Program-made: the position numbers and the translations under genes
Assembly: GCA_008508345.1 (NCBI GenBank)
Contig: QNGE01001303.1
Coordinates: forward strand, 62,001 to 126,000
Direction: 5' to 3'
Length of the DNA stretch: 64,000 nt
DNA from: Paragonimus westermani
Taxonomy: Eukaryota > Platyhelminthes > Trematoda > Plagiorchiida > Troglotrematidae
Shown here: positions 50,656 through 62,405 of the stretch, piece after piece
Position numbering within the stretch: position 1 is the first letter of the stretch
Layout: each line of letters starts with the position of its first letter
The notes under the pieces: model-generated
Database searches by the model: none
Seen by the model: only the letters and a program-made list of their open reading frames with translations
What the model was told of the DNA's origin: nothing

Positions 50656-51763
50656 CTGAATGATATATTGTTTGATGATACAGTTATTCGTAAACCGAAT
50701 GGTCCACGAAAATTTAAACGCCTTAGTTCTTCTATATCTGTATGGAAATCGAATCCACTCCGTTCTTTCATTTGTCACTGTACGGTCTGTCTAGCTCATG
50801 TATCTGCATTGAGGATTTCACACTAAAATCAGCCATCATTCTTACCTACTGACATAGTCCTTTTTTCGCAAATGAACGTCTAAACTCGGATGTTTGAATT
50901 CTCGTTTACAAACAATAAAGTTCCGTGTGTTTCAGATTCTTTTGTTAGGAAGGTTTAATTTCATGAATTGTCTGCAGGTTATCGTACAAAACTAGTCTTT
51001 TTCCAAAATTTTCCTAACACAATCTAGTTTTCAGCATGCGGACTGACGTGAATTGCGTTTTCGTACACCATCAAGCTTGTTGAAAACCGGCAACCTAGTT
51101 CAAAATCATCCCTAGGTCCTCTACAAAACGCTTGGTTAAACTGGATACGGGAATTGTGGAAGTCTGTAGACGGTAGATACAGTTTAATTATTTTCTATCG
51201 GACGCATAGACAAACATTATTGACATCAACAGTCAGAAACATCTTTTGAATTATGTGCAAAAAAATAGATCTACCATGTGACGTTTGTTAATTAACACAA
51301 AAGTATGGCAAAGAATTCAGTAGTCGTCGCAAAACTCTGAAGTATTTAACTATTTTTCCTGACTAGTCTAAGAACCTCAAATACTGCAATTTACTCACCT
51401 GTCTCGTATTCGATTGCCTAAATGTTTACAGAAGTTTCTTGAATGTTTCTACAAACCTCAATATTGTGTGTTTCATCATCCGAAACATCGCGAAATCTTG
51501 TGACGAAATGTGAGTGGATGCATATGGAATACGTTGCACTAGTTTCGGCACAGAGTGTAATCAAGGGTTCCGTTTTACACCTAACCAGTTGAAAGTCTGA
51601 AGTGAATGAAATTCAATTTGCAAACAAAGTGAATTGTAAACTGTGAACACTGTAGCCACCATTGTGGGAATTATGCGCAAATTTCTAGTCAGATTCACTA
51701 TTAACAATTGCACAATGAAAGCAACACGCACTGATCATACGAGTGTGGTAATATTTCCTACAG

Positions 51764-52249
51764 GTTCAAGACCAGACAGGGGCTAGCCCCGAAGTGGTAA
51801 ATGTGACTGTTCTCAGCCAATCTTCACCAACTTCAACAGCCAGTACGTCAGACGTTGCTTGGTTAGACGAAGAATTCGAAGACGATTCTGGTGAGGATGG
51901 TCAGATCCATGGAGCCAGCGCACTCGATCCGGACTTGTTTGACTCGATGATCGAGACCACATTGGCTTGGTTGCTAGCAATGGAGGAACAATTCGCTAAC
52001 AACGATATCACCAAAGCAGATGGGATCACTGTGTCTTTATTGGATCAGCAGCCTTGGGACTGGATGGACTATTGTAAAAAGGCTGTTGATTTGCGCCGGA
52101 CTCTAAACCAACCGACTCCACAGTTAACCGCAGAAGAAAGACGTGACATCGAATCACTTTTCAGTTTTGGTCCGGAGAGATTGAAAAAGTTGCATATGAA
52201 AATTCTGGGTAGATTGGACGAAGCTATGAAGCATTTTGAGATTCATGAA
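51764..52249 (+). CDS. DMD: Dystrophin exon: hinge 1 and first helix of spectrin repeat 1, with an insert
   Basis: 162 codons, phase 0 at both ends, acceptor cctacag, donor gtaaga. The first 45-50 residues are a flexible, low-complexity hinge: Ser/Thr-rich (SQSSPTSTASTS) then acidic (DEEFEDDSGEDG). Next comes LFDSMIETTLAWLLAMEEQF, matching the first helix of dystrophin repeat 1 (x-x-ALEEVLSWLLSAEDxL). After it about 80 residues (from ITKADG to KHFEIHE) separate helix A from the helix B sequence in the next exon. Vertebrate dystrophin has only about 20 residues there. The insert has its own helical-looking, charged segments (LTAEERRDIESLF, ERLKKLHMKILGRLDEAMK). Confidence 0.88.
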
Positions 52250-52506
52250 GTAAGAAACACGTTGCGTATGTCGAGTGTAACAAGTTTTTACAACGCAGTC
52301 TTCCAGTCTGTGCTTACAACATGTGTCTGAATCTAACTATTCGGTTTCAGCTGTTTATGGCTAGCGTCCGTAAGATTGGTGAGATAGGGGAAAATTGATT
52401 CCGTGGGTTGCAAGGACGCTGCAGTGTAGAAAAACCTTTGTGTTTCTATTCTCGGCCCGACTGGTGTGCTTCACGGAGTAGATTTACAACTCGTACATTG
52501 CAACAG

Positions 52507-52545
52507 CTTCCGCAAAGGTTTCGGGAAGAACACCGAAAAGCCATC
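52507..52545 (+). CDS. DMD: Dystrophin micro-exon (tentative): start of helix B of spectrin repeat 1
   Basis: LPQRFREEHRKAI followed directly by DLTAHL of the next exon aligns without gaps to dystrophin QFHTHEGYMMDLTAH. The donor gtaagc at 52546 is good and phase 0 matches the acceptor at 56933. The 5' boundary is uncertain. An acceptor at 52505-52506 gives a 39-nt phase-0 exon joining 52249 directly, but its pyrimidine tract is weak. The open frame extends upstream to 52415 or 52430, and a separate good acceptor at 52350 (peptide LFMASVRKI) could supply an extra small exon through a very short intron. Confidence 0.5.
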
Positions 52546-55500
52546 GTAAGCAGATTTCTCTTATTCTCTGTTACACCCACTCATGTTCATATCTCAGGCC
52601 AAGCTCTCAGATTTGTTGGCATCCACTGTTAGGATCCACAGTTAGGATATATTATCCTGTAGCCGATTTGCAGTCAGAATTTTCCTTTTAGAGAATCCAC
52701 TCACACTGAAGGCTGACAAAGATGTTTACAAAACTGGAGGTTCGAAAGTGCTTAGAACCAAGTGACACAGTCAACACTTAAAAGAAGTGTTTCGAAATAT
52801 TGGCGATGAATGACTGCGTTACTGCAGTACGTGATATGTGGAAAATTTGAGTTTGCAGCGAGCGCACATCTGATCTTCGTTTGAACGGGTTAAGCGGGTG
52901 TATACCAGCGACATTCGTTACTTTCAGGGATGAGCTCTGGGCTAAGTGTTTCTTATCACTACATGAATTGTCTCACTGAATTTCTCACCGACGCAATACA
53001 TACACGAGTTACTGGTAGGTAGCTGCTATCCATTGCTTGTTCAATGGTGCACTTACAAACGCATACATACATCGGAGTACACTGTACAATTGCTTGTTTG
53101 TGGTAACTGAAGTTCTTCTCTTCCTAAACAAAGGGAGAGTTAGTAGACACTACGGACTAAGCATACCTAACTTCTGGTCTGGGAACCAAATCGAGTGAGA
53201 AAAACTCTAGTGATTTCTTTCTGTCTGTCGTATTTAGTACCAGTGAAAACTTTATTATATAAAGCGGTGAACTGGAAGATAACACTTTGCACTACTTCGA
53301 TTGACGTAGACGTAAAAATTACCTTAGACTGATTAGGAAGTAAGGTACCGCATTTGTTACAACGTCTTGCCCAATTGGGACGCTACTCGAGTCAGCATCG
53401 ACTTACCAGAAGTGAATTGACCTTAACATATAGAATTCTCTACCAAGCTCATCATCCCTCACGGAATGTATTTTTGGTTAACCTAGAAATCCATCTCAGG
53501 GGACACTCGCTAGGACTTCAGCGTCGGCTGATTCGTCTAACTTATCCATCACACTACTCTGATGTCTGTCTGTGTCCAACCTGAAATAATCCAACAGGAT
53601 TTGTCGTAATAACAAGTGCAGACCGCACGTACACACCAAGCTGAGTAATCAGACAGTTTTCCGACCAGAACTAGTGTAAAGAATGAAGGTACACTCAGTT
53701 TCTCGGTTGCTCTTGTGCCGCTGTTGGTTGTCTCCTGTTAAAATATGTTTGTAACACCTTTTTACTTATCACAGTCGGATTCCTTTCTTCTAGTTCCTTC
53801 TAACTTTTTATCATTAACAGCTTGGCTAGTATTGACCTTGTAAAAGTGAAAACTTATACCGATTGATCCTTTCTTCGTAAAGCATTCAAAGAGGACTAGA
53901 GGGTGTACAGAAGTATTTTCGACTTCACTCAAGCTGTAAATTTCCTGTGAATCTTATTTGAATAAATATACTCGTTAATTTGGAATGAAGGTTTAGTCGC
54001 AATGAAAATCACATACTTTCGTACGTAAGGATACAGGTTACCAAACATCTTAAAATACTGAGATAAACACTTGATTGGTCAACCCGAACGAAAATCATGA
54101 TGAACTTGAGGAAAACCCCGAGATGTTTTTTGATCACTACATTTGGTCCGGTCAAGTGAAGTCAGAGTGAAACTAAACGCAATCTACTGATTAGGTTATT
54201 TTGAAAAACTGTGCACAACAAGATGACTAAAGTTCAATCCAGACGAAATTGGTCACAAGGTTGAAACGTTCTACAGAGACATTCAAGACTTTTCTGAACA
54301 ATAGTATACAGTCGTTGATCCATACTGCTAGTTGAAGAGATTGTGGGTCAGCCACAGTTGAATACGTTCGTGAGCTACTACCGTGCATTATATTCCGGCA
54401 GCGGCTAAAGCAACACTTAGTTTGTCCGTCGGAGTATTCAAATACCGCTATCGGTTCTGTGTGCTGACTTCTGTCAAGTTCGGTTGAATAGTCTTACTAT
54501 TAGAAATAGTTATTGGAAAGAATTTGCGACATTTCATTTTGCTGATATCTGAGGAATGACAACCATTTTCCGAATTAGTTGAACAGTCTTATGAGGAAAA
54601 CTTTTTTTCCTGTGTACACCATTAAAGGGAGCATTGGGCTGTCCGCATGTGGCAGGACGACTGGACGAATATAAGGCCAACTAATCAACCACTTTTGGAA
54701 GATCCATAATGAACTCCAAAATTAAAGTTGACAGACAATGATTGATTAAGTTCTAGCAGTTCTAACTACTTGTATACAACTCCTTAATCTAGGTTGATTC
54801 TTAAATCTGGTATTGAGGAAGGTGAGCTCCATACTATACATTCTGAGCTACCACGAACTCTGGCTCATGGAAGTGGTCTATCTTCCTGTTTGATCTTGTA
54901 GTGCCTTCTATGATTCGAGAGCCACTGGCGATCACTCCGAAGCCATCTACGATCATTTGAGGGACTAAGTTCGTTGATTAAAAACCGGTGGTTATGAGTT
55001 ACTCAGTCGCTTCCTACCAGACTTGGGTACTGATTATCCTATCCATATTCTTCACACATAACAACAACAGGTCTAACAATCTGGCAGACTTACAACGAAA
55101 GGCAACTGTGTTACGAAAGTTACAATTGTAGGCCTAAAAAGTGTTCTCACTGTCGAACATCGATAACATTGACAAGCATAAGTGACACAAAACTTCGGTG
55201 CAAAAACCTAACGAATCATATCTGTGCCTCTTCACCATCTGTCTTCGTCGATCACTCTTGATAACACGTTCACTTTGTCAAATGGGCAGCTTCACTGAGA
55301 TTTTTCAAATGTTTCCTTTTTCGACCGAATTATCGATGATAGATTTTTGCTACCCGTTTCGTTCAGGGATATATTGTGAAACGAACCATCATAAGAATAT
55401 TGGATCGTTCAGCATTGATTTTCAATTAACACTTTTACAGTAGCTATTGAAAAGTTACGATTTCAACATGGTACGAAGTTCATAATCCAAACGTTGAAAT

Positions 55501-56932
55501 TCGAAAAATTATATTTGGATCAGAGAATCTATTTGACGGCGCCATTTTGACAAAAGGTTTGCTTCTCTGTGATTGTCTTGTGCTTTGGTAGCACCACATT
55601 TTGCATTTGGTTTCTTCCCTGTAAAAGGTAAGCTAAGGGAAACCACCCTGTTTCTCCGACTGTACAACATGCTCAAAATACTATTCTTCGGCAGTCCTAT
55701 GAGTCCGTCCTACCGATTGAACTGCCGGCTTTTTCGCTGTGTTCAAACATTACATACAAATATGCAGTAACTAGACCATAATCTGTTTTTTTAATGCAAT
55801 GCGTGAACAAATGAGCGAATTCGCCTAAAGTTTTTCGAGTAAAAGAACCCTCCTGAACCCAGGTTCCTCATACCTTTTTGCAATACCCTGATAGTAATGA
55901 TATTCAGTTCAACATGATGAACCAAATCCTCTCTATTCCGCACAATACGCAAATTGGTTTCTGTGTTAGCCAGTGACGAACTTTCCTTATGTCTTACTAT
56001 CTGTCCGTGATTGATGAACTTTCAGATCTCGATGGTTTCGGACACCTCTTCTGCCGATGTTGCAACACACATCCGCGATCAGTTCTGATAAGTTTAATTT
56101 GCCGCAACATCTTGAATTAGCACGCGATCGACGAATCTGAGCATCGTTTTTCTAAGCGATATTTCGTGCACTAATTACTCCCAGAAGTATTCTGTTATGC
56201 ATATATTTTTTCACACCTCATGTCATTCATATTTGCTAGTCTTCTTATAAAGAACAGGTACTTCAAAGTGTTGTTACTCTTAGCTTGGTTGGCCACTCTT
56301 TTAAGCCCAACTTCTGTAAACAAGAAACGGCCTACTGATAGATTGCCAGTAATATTATTTCGAAGTGTATATTTGTTTTTTGGTAAGCACAGATCGGTGG
56401 AAAATCTGCCTTTTGGTAGCAACCGGGCTATTCGGAAGTAAAGTTCTGTAGGATTTAAATAGGTGCTGCCATTCTTGTAAAATGCGTTCACAACAAGCAA
56501 CCCGTTAGGTCGGTTATTGGCAACTGAGCTACATACGAATAAACTCACTTTATTCAAGAAAGTCGGCGACACAGTGGCATTAAAGGGTGGTTTTTGTCTG
56601 TTATGTTTCCGTTGCTATGAGTAGCGAGTGTTTTCCCAACTTTGACATTTAATATGATCCTATGAGCATCATACTACGCACGGTGTGTTTGTCCGTATCG
56701 AAATCTATGTTGGGTGAAATCTTCGGGGGTTAATTCGCATAGATAAGTCGATTCTATCCTGTTAAAGCCTCTTGATTAACGTACACCATTTCCCAGATGG
56801 CAACAGCGAATTTTACCGTACATCGTCATGTGATTCCAGTGTGTGTGAAAAAAATGGGGTTAGCTATTGAAAAGATTTGCCAGAGATTTCGATTACTTTT
56901 GAAGGAATTTTCAAACGTTTATTGCCACCCAG
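52546..56932 (+). other. Intron within spectrin repeat 1 (about 4.4 kb)
   Basis: Begins gtaagc, ends ttgccacccag. I see no repeat element with clear identity and no further exon. The short in-phase peptide at 52598-52627 is not required, because the flanking exons align to dystrophin without it. Confidence 0.6.
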
Positions 56933-57288
56933 GATCTAACGGCTCATCTGTCTCGCCGCCAAATGGGCGTCGGTCGTTGTCTTCGTCTGGGAAACCGACT
57001 TGTGCAGGCGTGTCGAGACCGTACGCAACCGTCCGACCCGGCAACCGATCCATCCGCTCAGAAACTAAACGAGACAGATCGCGAAGAACTGGCCCGTATG
57101 CATGAACGTCTGCTTACTGTGGATCCGGATGTGATTCAGCGACAGACCGCACTACTGTCAACTCGTTGGAACAATTTATGCCGTGTAAATCAGTCTATGG
57201 GACGCCGTTTAACAAACTGTTTGGTCAGACGTCAGGGTATGCTTCTTCTGGCCGTACGAGTTCACCTAGAAAAGTTGGAGGCGGAACA
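56933..57288 (+). CDS. DMD: Dystrophin exon: helices B and C of spectrin repeat 1, start of repeat 2
   Basis: Phase 0 start; ends with CA of a Gln codon before donor gtaagt. Reads DLTAHLSRRQMGVGRCLRLG, which closely follows dystrophin repeat 1 (DLTAHQGRVGNILQLG). It then runs through a longer B-C loop containing PSDPATDPS, then QRQTALLSTRWNNLCRVNQS, the conserved helix C with the invariant RW. The tail GMLLLAVRVHLEKLEAE is helix A of repeat 2, but the usual Trp of that helix is not present. This exon gives one of the clearest family matches of the gene. Confidence 0.95.
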
Positions 57289-60200
57289 GTAAGTACAAGG
57301 GAAAAGTATACGGAATTTTCTCTACTTCTATCTGGAATTCGTACTAAACGGCTATATTATGGATTATCATTACACAGATCTGATAATTAGTTATATTGAA
57401 ACGAATAAGTTATGCTGAACTGGCGAGCAGCTAGTTCTGCGTTCCGAATGTCTTTTGTTACATCGTTTTTATTCATTTCACAGTAAAAAATGAATTACCG
57501 TATGCATAACATATCTACATATAACCGTAGTGAAACCATACGATTACCTTTTTGCTATGCGAATATTTCTGTTGATGTATAGCCTTATTTACGAATCAGC
57601 CTGTTATTGTTGCACAAACTATCATACTGTCTCGTTTTTAATGCGCTAGTCGCAAAGGTACTAAAGTAAACTATTTTGACCTTCCGGAGAAAACAGTACA
57701 AAGCAGTTGGCCTATCTCACTTCATAACACTAATACGGTGTTTCTTTACGCTGGTAGCAAGTAAAGTATAGTGAAGTGGACACAAACCGTGCTAATTTTT
57801 TTCGAGTGATATCTTACAATCTTCCGATAGAATGGTTCTTAGTAATATACCCTGGATAATTGTCTAGTGATTTCACTCTAGTTGTTTTCAAAGATGGCTG
57901 GTTTGGGACTGTAGGCCGCTCAATCGAACACGTGCCTCTCAAAGACTGAAGTTTTTGAGACCTAGAACTTACGTAATGTTGCAGTGTCATGCTGAAGGTA
58001 CAAACCTTTCCTCGCACATTTTGTGATAAGTAGCGAAAGTCATCTTTCCATTGTGTTGACGCAAAGGAATATTTTACCCATCCTCCCAAGTGAATTGTTA
58101 CTGGTCTTCTTTCCAAATGTCGTGTCAGTGAAACTTTAGCTAATAGGGTTTATCCAAACTGTGTTTCTGTTCGTTACTAGGGATAACGCATTCCCACTGA
58201 GGTCAGAGGCAAACAAATCAATTTGTTTTCTGCTAATTCGTCAGAGATAAACTTGTGGTGTTGCTTGCAAGGTTCCTGGAGAAATGTCCATCTGAAACAC
58301 AAATTCCAAAGTTTAATACATTGAAATACTTAAGACAACAGTCAAGATACTCCAAAGGTTTCACCTCTTTCCAGTTGCAAGTTAATTTGTAGGTTGTGTG
58401 ATTTTGTGGTTTTATCTTTAAATCGTCGGCTAATTCGACCTGAATCAGTTAGTTCACGTTTACAATTGAAATGACCATGCTGGAGTAGGATGAACAAAGG
58501 ATTATTGCAATTAATCCGTTCTAACTTCACCCAGAGGTTCAAGATAACGGACGTTACATTGACCTATATTGAATGGAGGCCACTTCAATTTTCGGAAGCA
58601 TTGTATTAGTATGCCTTACCGCTTCAGGCTATTGGGAAATCTTTGAAATGTTTCACGAAAATACCCTATTCTACGTGAACAGCAGATTGATTGATTACAG
58701 ATTGGAAGATTACACACCCAGCAGTCTAAAGAACGTCATTTCACAAAGTGATCATGGTCATGCTTTAATCTGCCCATCACCGAAATGTTGGGGGTGAATG
58801 CGCATGTGTGCCTAGAACAAAGTTTGTCATAGTTATTGAACTGGCGACGTTGTAAGCAGGTTATCTTAACTAAGTTGGGAGTGAATGAAAATCTAGTATA
58901 GGGCTGAAAGAGTGAGATTCAGAAGGAGACAATTCGTAAAGGAAAGTTAGTTTTCAGTTATTACTTTCTAAATTCACTTTCTGCCTATTGCACGGAAGCC
59001 TCCGCATTTGAATTAAATTGCCCACGTTGTCCTGAAGAGTAGCATCAATCACGAACTTGGTTGTGTACTTCAGACAAATTTTGCTTATTGTGTACAGCAA
59101 ACGTACTTTGTATGTGACTAAGTAACACATTATCCGCTGAGAAAAGCTATAAGCAACGTGCTCGATAGTGAGGACTTTGAAAGTAAGGAAGACGGAAGAG
59201 AGACTCAAGAGCGAGAACGAAACCAAATACTGTTAACAGTTGCAACTATCAGGTACAAACCAGCGTCCATAGATAACTACCTATGCATTCTTTCAGGTTA
59301 TGTAAGTGCTATTTCGAAATATCACGTATTCACGTGGGCTACTGGCTAATTATTTGAGAGAAATGCGACAGAAAGTTGGTAACGGATGAACATTGTCACG
59401 TTCAATCGTTGCCTGTTGTATATGTAGTCGAGAGAGAGAGAGAGAGAACAACTTGATGCATCCCATTTTGTGTCCACAACTATGCCAATTGACCCGCCAA
59501 ACAGTAACAGATAAGGGTTTCTCGGTCAAGTTCCGCTTTGTTCTGTTAACTTCAAGTGCTGAGCAACCTTGTGCACTGTATTGGTCGGAAGGCCTGTACT
59601 GTCGTGATTGCGGTCTTACCGAGCACAACTAGGTTAAACAGACAAAAACAGCTACATTGATAAAGTTGTCTGCTGCGCTTCTGACTAGGTAGGAATAGTT
59701 AGGTTGTAAGAAGCGATCCTATGATCATACAGTATAATTACCCTATACAGTTTCATTCTTGTTCTCTTGCGCATAACGCAGTCAAACGAATAGTAATCCG
59801 ATAGCCTTGACCATGACAGCTGGCTTATTTCTCAGTACAACAGAAACGCTCACAGTGTTCATCAAAAGCTCACTTCAATTTTATGTACACGTGAGTCAAG
59901 CATTTCAGTCGCTTAGTTTTTGCAATTTTGACCGCCATACCTTTGACTCGAATACAAAGTTTGGTCAAGATCCAAGGTGGACTGGCAGTTGTGCTGAAGT
60001 ATGTGTTATTTGCTGGAAGCCGTGAGAGCCACACCACCGATACTCATAAAAGTGGTGAACCCTTAGCTGCTCGATTGCTTTTTCAGTTTATGTCTTCTGT
60101 ACGTTTACATTGTTGTAGGAAACTCCTTAATCTGTTATCCGTAACGGTGTTCAGTAGTCTGCACGTCCTAGGGAGATTTGTCCTTGTAAACCTGTCTGGA

Positions 60201-60355
60201 GACAAACATGTTTCATTTACGAAGATTTGGGGTAATCAGTGACGTTTGGATCGGTTAATCCACGGGGCCTCCAGATAGGGCATCTGAGTGATGTTTGCAA
60301 TAGTGTGTCAAAATTTCGGTCGATTTACTTACAATCTCCATTATTATCCGTACAG
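57289..60355 (+). other. Intron within spectrin repeat 2 (about 3.1 kb)
   Basis: Begins gtaagt and ends tccgtacag. It includes a GA simple repeat (59430-59447). Open frames of 70-104 codons inside show no similarity I can name. No exon is required, because the split Gln codon is completed exactly by 60356. Confidence 0.65.
59430..59447. repeat. (GA)n microsatellite
   Basis: Nine GA units in the repeat 2 intron. Confidence 0.9.
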
Positions 60356-60944
60356 AGCCCGTCAAGCTGAGCTACCGTTTGGACATTCGATTGCTGAGCT
60401 AAAGAACCAACTGGAGGTTAACCGGAATCTTGAAGAGGGAATTGAAGTTGGTGAAGTTTTAGCAGAGCGGCTGGACAATTTTATCGTGCTTGTCCCTCAG
60501 AAATCTTTTGAGAAAGAAGATGGGATGGTGAAAGAAACTGGACTAGAAACAATGATTGCTGAATTTGCCAGTCGGTGGGGTAAATTAGTCGAATGGGTTA
60601 ATACACGTTATGCTAAGTTACAAAACGCACTGCTACATTGGCGTCATTTTGAAGAAGAAGCTGCTGTTCTGTCAGACTGGTTGGCTGAACGGGCCGAAGA
60701 AGTTAGCAAGGTTTCACAACGAGCAATTGAAACGGCTGGTCAAACGAGATTCAATAATACCTCCCAACAAATATCAGGTAATCAGGATTCAACGTCCCCA
60801 ATTACCCCCGTGGCTAGAACCGGCTCATTAAACCGTAATTCTGGAGAATTGGATCGGGCTTCCGTTTCGGGAGATGAGAATGCTGGCTTTCTGAAGATTC
60901 AGTCAATACTTGACGTAAACGAAGCGGAAATGGAAGCAATCGAA
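60356..60944 (+). CDS. DMD: Dystrophin exon: most of spectrin repeat 2 and start of repeat 3
   Basis: The first base completes Gln (CAA); ends phase 0 before donor gtaagt; about 196 codons. Helix B reads IAELKNQLEVNRNLEEGIEV. Helix C reads MIAEFASRWGKLVEWVNTRY and continues AKLQNALLHWRHFEEEAAVL into SDWLAERAEEV, the first helix of repeat 3. The spacing and the residues RW..L..W...R...LQ..LL.W....EE match dystrophin repeats 2-3 closely. A Ser/Thr/Asn-rich stretch of about 60 residues follows (NNTSQQISGNQDSTSPITP and onward). It forms an unusually long loop before the next helical segment (GFLKIQSILDVNEAEMEAIE). Longest uninterrupted true coding exon in the window. Confidence 0.97.
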
Positions 60945-61514
60945 GTAAGTCTAAATACATGATCTGTGTAAAAAAGACATTGAAAAGGTTTCCAATACGT
61001 TTTATGATCGAGTTTATGGTAATGGTCCCCTTTTGTGAAATCATCCACTAGTAGTTGATGGGGTCTAATATCGTGACGATAGATTAAGGAAGATATATGC
61101 AATGGCTCACGAATCAAAAGATCTTCATGCATAGCGTAATCACAATGGAGTTTACTCATAGCATGTAGATGATAGTCGATGATTCAACACGTAAAACGGG
61201 TTACTAGTTGCCTTCAGAGGCTGTCGATAATCGTGAATACTGTATGTTGTGATATGTGCTTCAAACGTCCTGCATCTAACACAGTTTTGCGGCCCGTTAA
61301 AGTGGACGCTAGGTAGATTCCGCTGTCTACTGATGCCCATCAACCGACTTTTGTTTTGAAGTCCGGTTGAACTTATTCGACGGCGGGCCAGTCAGGGTTG
61401 AAGTAGTCAAACAATTAATCTGTTCTAACTTCACTGTACTCGTTAGCTTGCATAAAAAACAAGACCAAACTATTCCCGTAGGTTGAGACTCACAAATTTT
61501 TTTCTACCCATTAG

Positions 61515-61778
61515 AATTGCATAAATACGCACGAACCCCGTTGGGCACAACTTCTGGCGAGTCTGGATCGACGTGCACAAGCGGTCCGTGATGCGTGTGG
61601 TGATACAGAAGATGTTAGTCGCCTGGTGGAGGCCACAGTGGATCAGCTGGTCTCCCAATGGAGTCAGCTGGTTGAGCCGCAGCAATCAGTGGATGATTGG
61701 ATGGATCATTATTCAAAGGACATGGCTGATGGTCCGAATACAGCAAAGTCAGTGGAGATGGAGAACATTGCCTCAAAG
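61515..61778 (+). CDS. DMD: Dystrophin exon: helices B and C of spectrin repeat 3
   Basis: 88 codons, phase 0 at both ends; acceptor ctacccattag, donor gtataa. The frame reads NCINTHEPRWAQLLASLDRR, then AVRDACGDTEDVSRLVEATV and DQLVSQWSQLVEPQQSVDDW. The last segment carries the conserved W near the start of helix C, as in dystrophin repeat 3 (LDNFARCWDNLVQKLE). The correct frame is not the one that shows the largest open frame here, so it was recognised by motif. Ends just before the Pro-rich hinge 2. Confidence 0.92.
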
Positions 61779-62049
61779 GTATAACAAACAGTCATTCACT
61801 CATGTCTACAGTTTAACAATTTAGAAGTGAGGGAATAGAACTGTGAGATCGAACGAACAAAGCAGACATTTTTTAGATGTCTCAGACAGTGTGCCAAATA
61901 GTGCATACACCATCACCACTATGTATTGTCTGTGATTTTGCTTATTTATGATAGGATGCTGGTCACTCACCATACTAGGGAGCTAGTTCCCTATGAACAA
62001 AAACTTGCATAATCGGTGACATTATCAAGAAGAGAAATTGAGTTCAATG

Positions 62050-62166
62050 CTGATTGGCTTTACCAAGATGGAAACTCCAGTCCAATGCTTCTTTTCAAAA
62101 GTGGCTGGCTGGTCTCAAATAATGCATTCAAATACGAGTGATGCTCAGTTTGAAACCAAATTAAAT
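62050..62166 (+). repeat. TIR/SINE family 3' fragment
   Basis: ctgattggctttaccaagat, actccagtccaatgc, ttttcaaaagtggctggctgg and a tail related to ttcaacttgaaaataaacc. Located just before the acceptor of the hinge 2 exon. Confidence 0.6.
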
Positions 62167-62203
62167 CGTTAAAAATCTCGGGTAAATCTATTTTGCATTT
62201 CAG

Positions 62204-62405
62204 GAAGGTTCTTTGGTCAGACTTGATGACGACCTCTTGGAACTGCCCGTACAGTCAGTCGAAAAGTCGCAAACGAATCCTACAATACCCACGACTGATG
62301 AATCATCTATCAGGTCTGATCAAAAAAGACCAGCAGACGAGCATCTCGTTGTACCAAGAGCTTCGAAGCAGCCATATCCAGATGGTCCTCCGCCATCACC
62401 GACAG
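62204..62405 (+). CDS. DMD: Dystrophin exon: hinge 2 (Pro/Ser/Thr-rich linker)
   Basis: Starts phase 0 after tttgcatttcag and ends with one base of a Gly codon before donor gtatgt. About 67 codons of low-complexity, non-helical sequence: acidic start (LVRLDDDLLELP), Thr/Ser/Pro segment (TNPTIPTTDESS), a charged middle and a terminal PDGPPPSPTG. Vertebrate dystrophin has a hinge at exactly this place, between repeats 3 and 4, ending in a run of prolines. A second overlapping frame is also open, but only this frame matches the phases on both sides. Confidence 0.85.

Larger units (their letters stand above)
48095..51763 (+). other. Intron between CH2 and hinge 1 (about 3.7 kb, contains an assembly gap)
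   Basis: Begins gtgagg and ends ttcctacag. It contains a perfect hairpin (49057-49088), a GT/G simple repeat, a LINE reverse transcriptase 3' remnant (49440-49735), a 752-base N run and a SINE fragment (50602-50655). Flanking exons join at phase 0, so no coding sequence has to be hidden in the gap. Confidence 0.7.

Noticed and set aside
52598..52627. Possible extra exon AKLSDLLAST in repeat 1
   Set aside because: The exon ending 52545 joins 56933 in phase and aligns to dystrophin without a gap; the donor here (gttagg) is weak.
53354..53584. 76-codon Arg/Leu-rich open frame
   Set aside because: Looks at first like a polymerase tail, but no specific motif can be named; it is intronic.
28614..57288. 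Nesprin (SYNE/MSP-300) identity
   Set aside because: The Ser-rich CH linker first suggested nesprin, but repeats 1-3, hinge 2 and the intron positions fit dystrophin clearly better.
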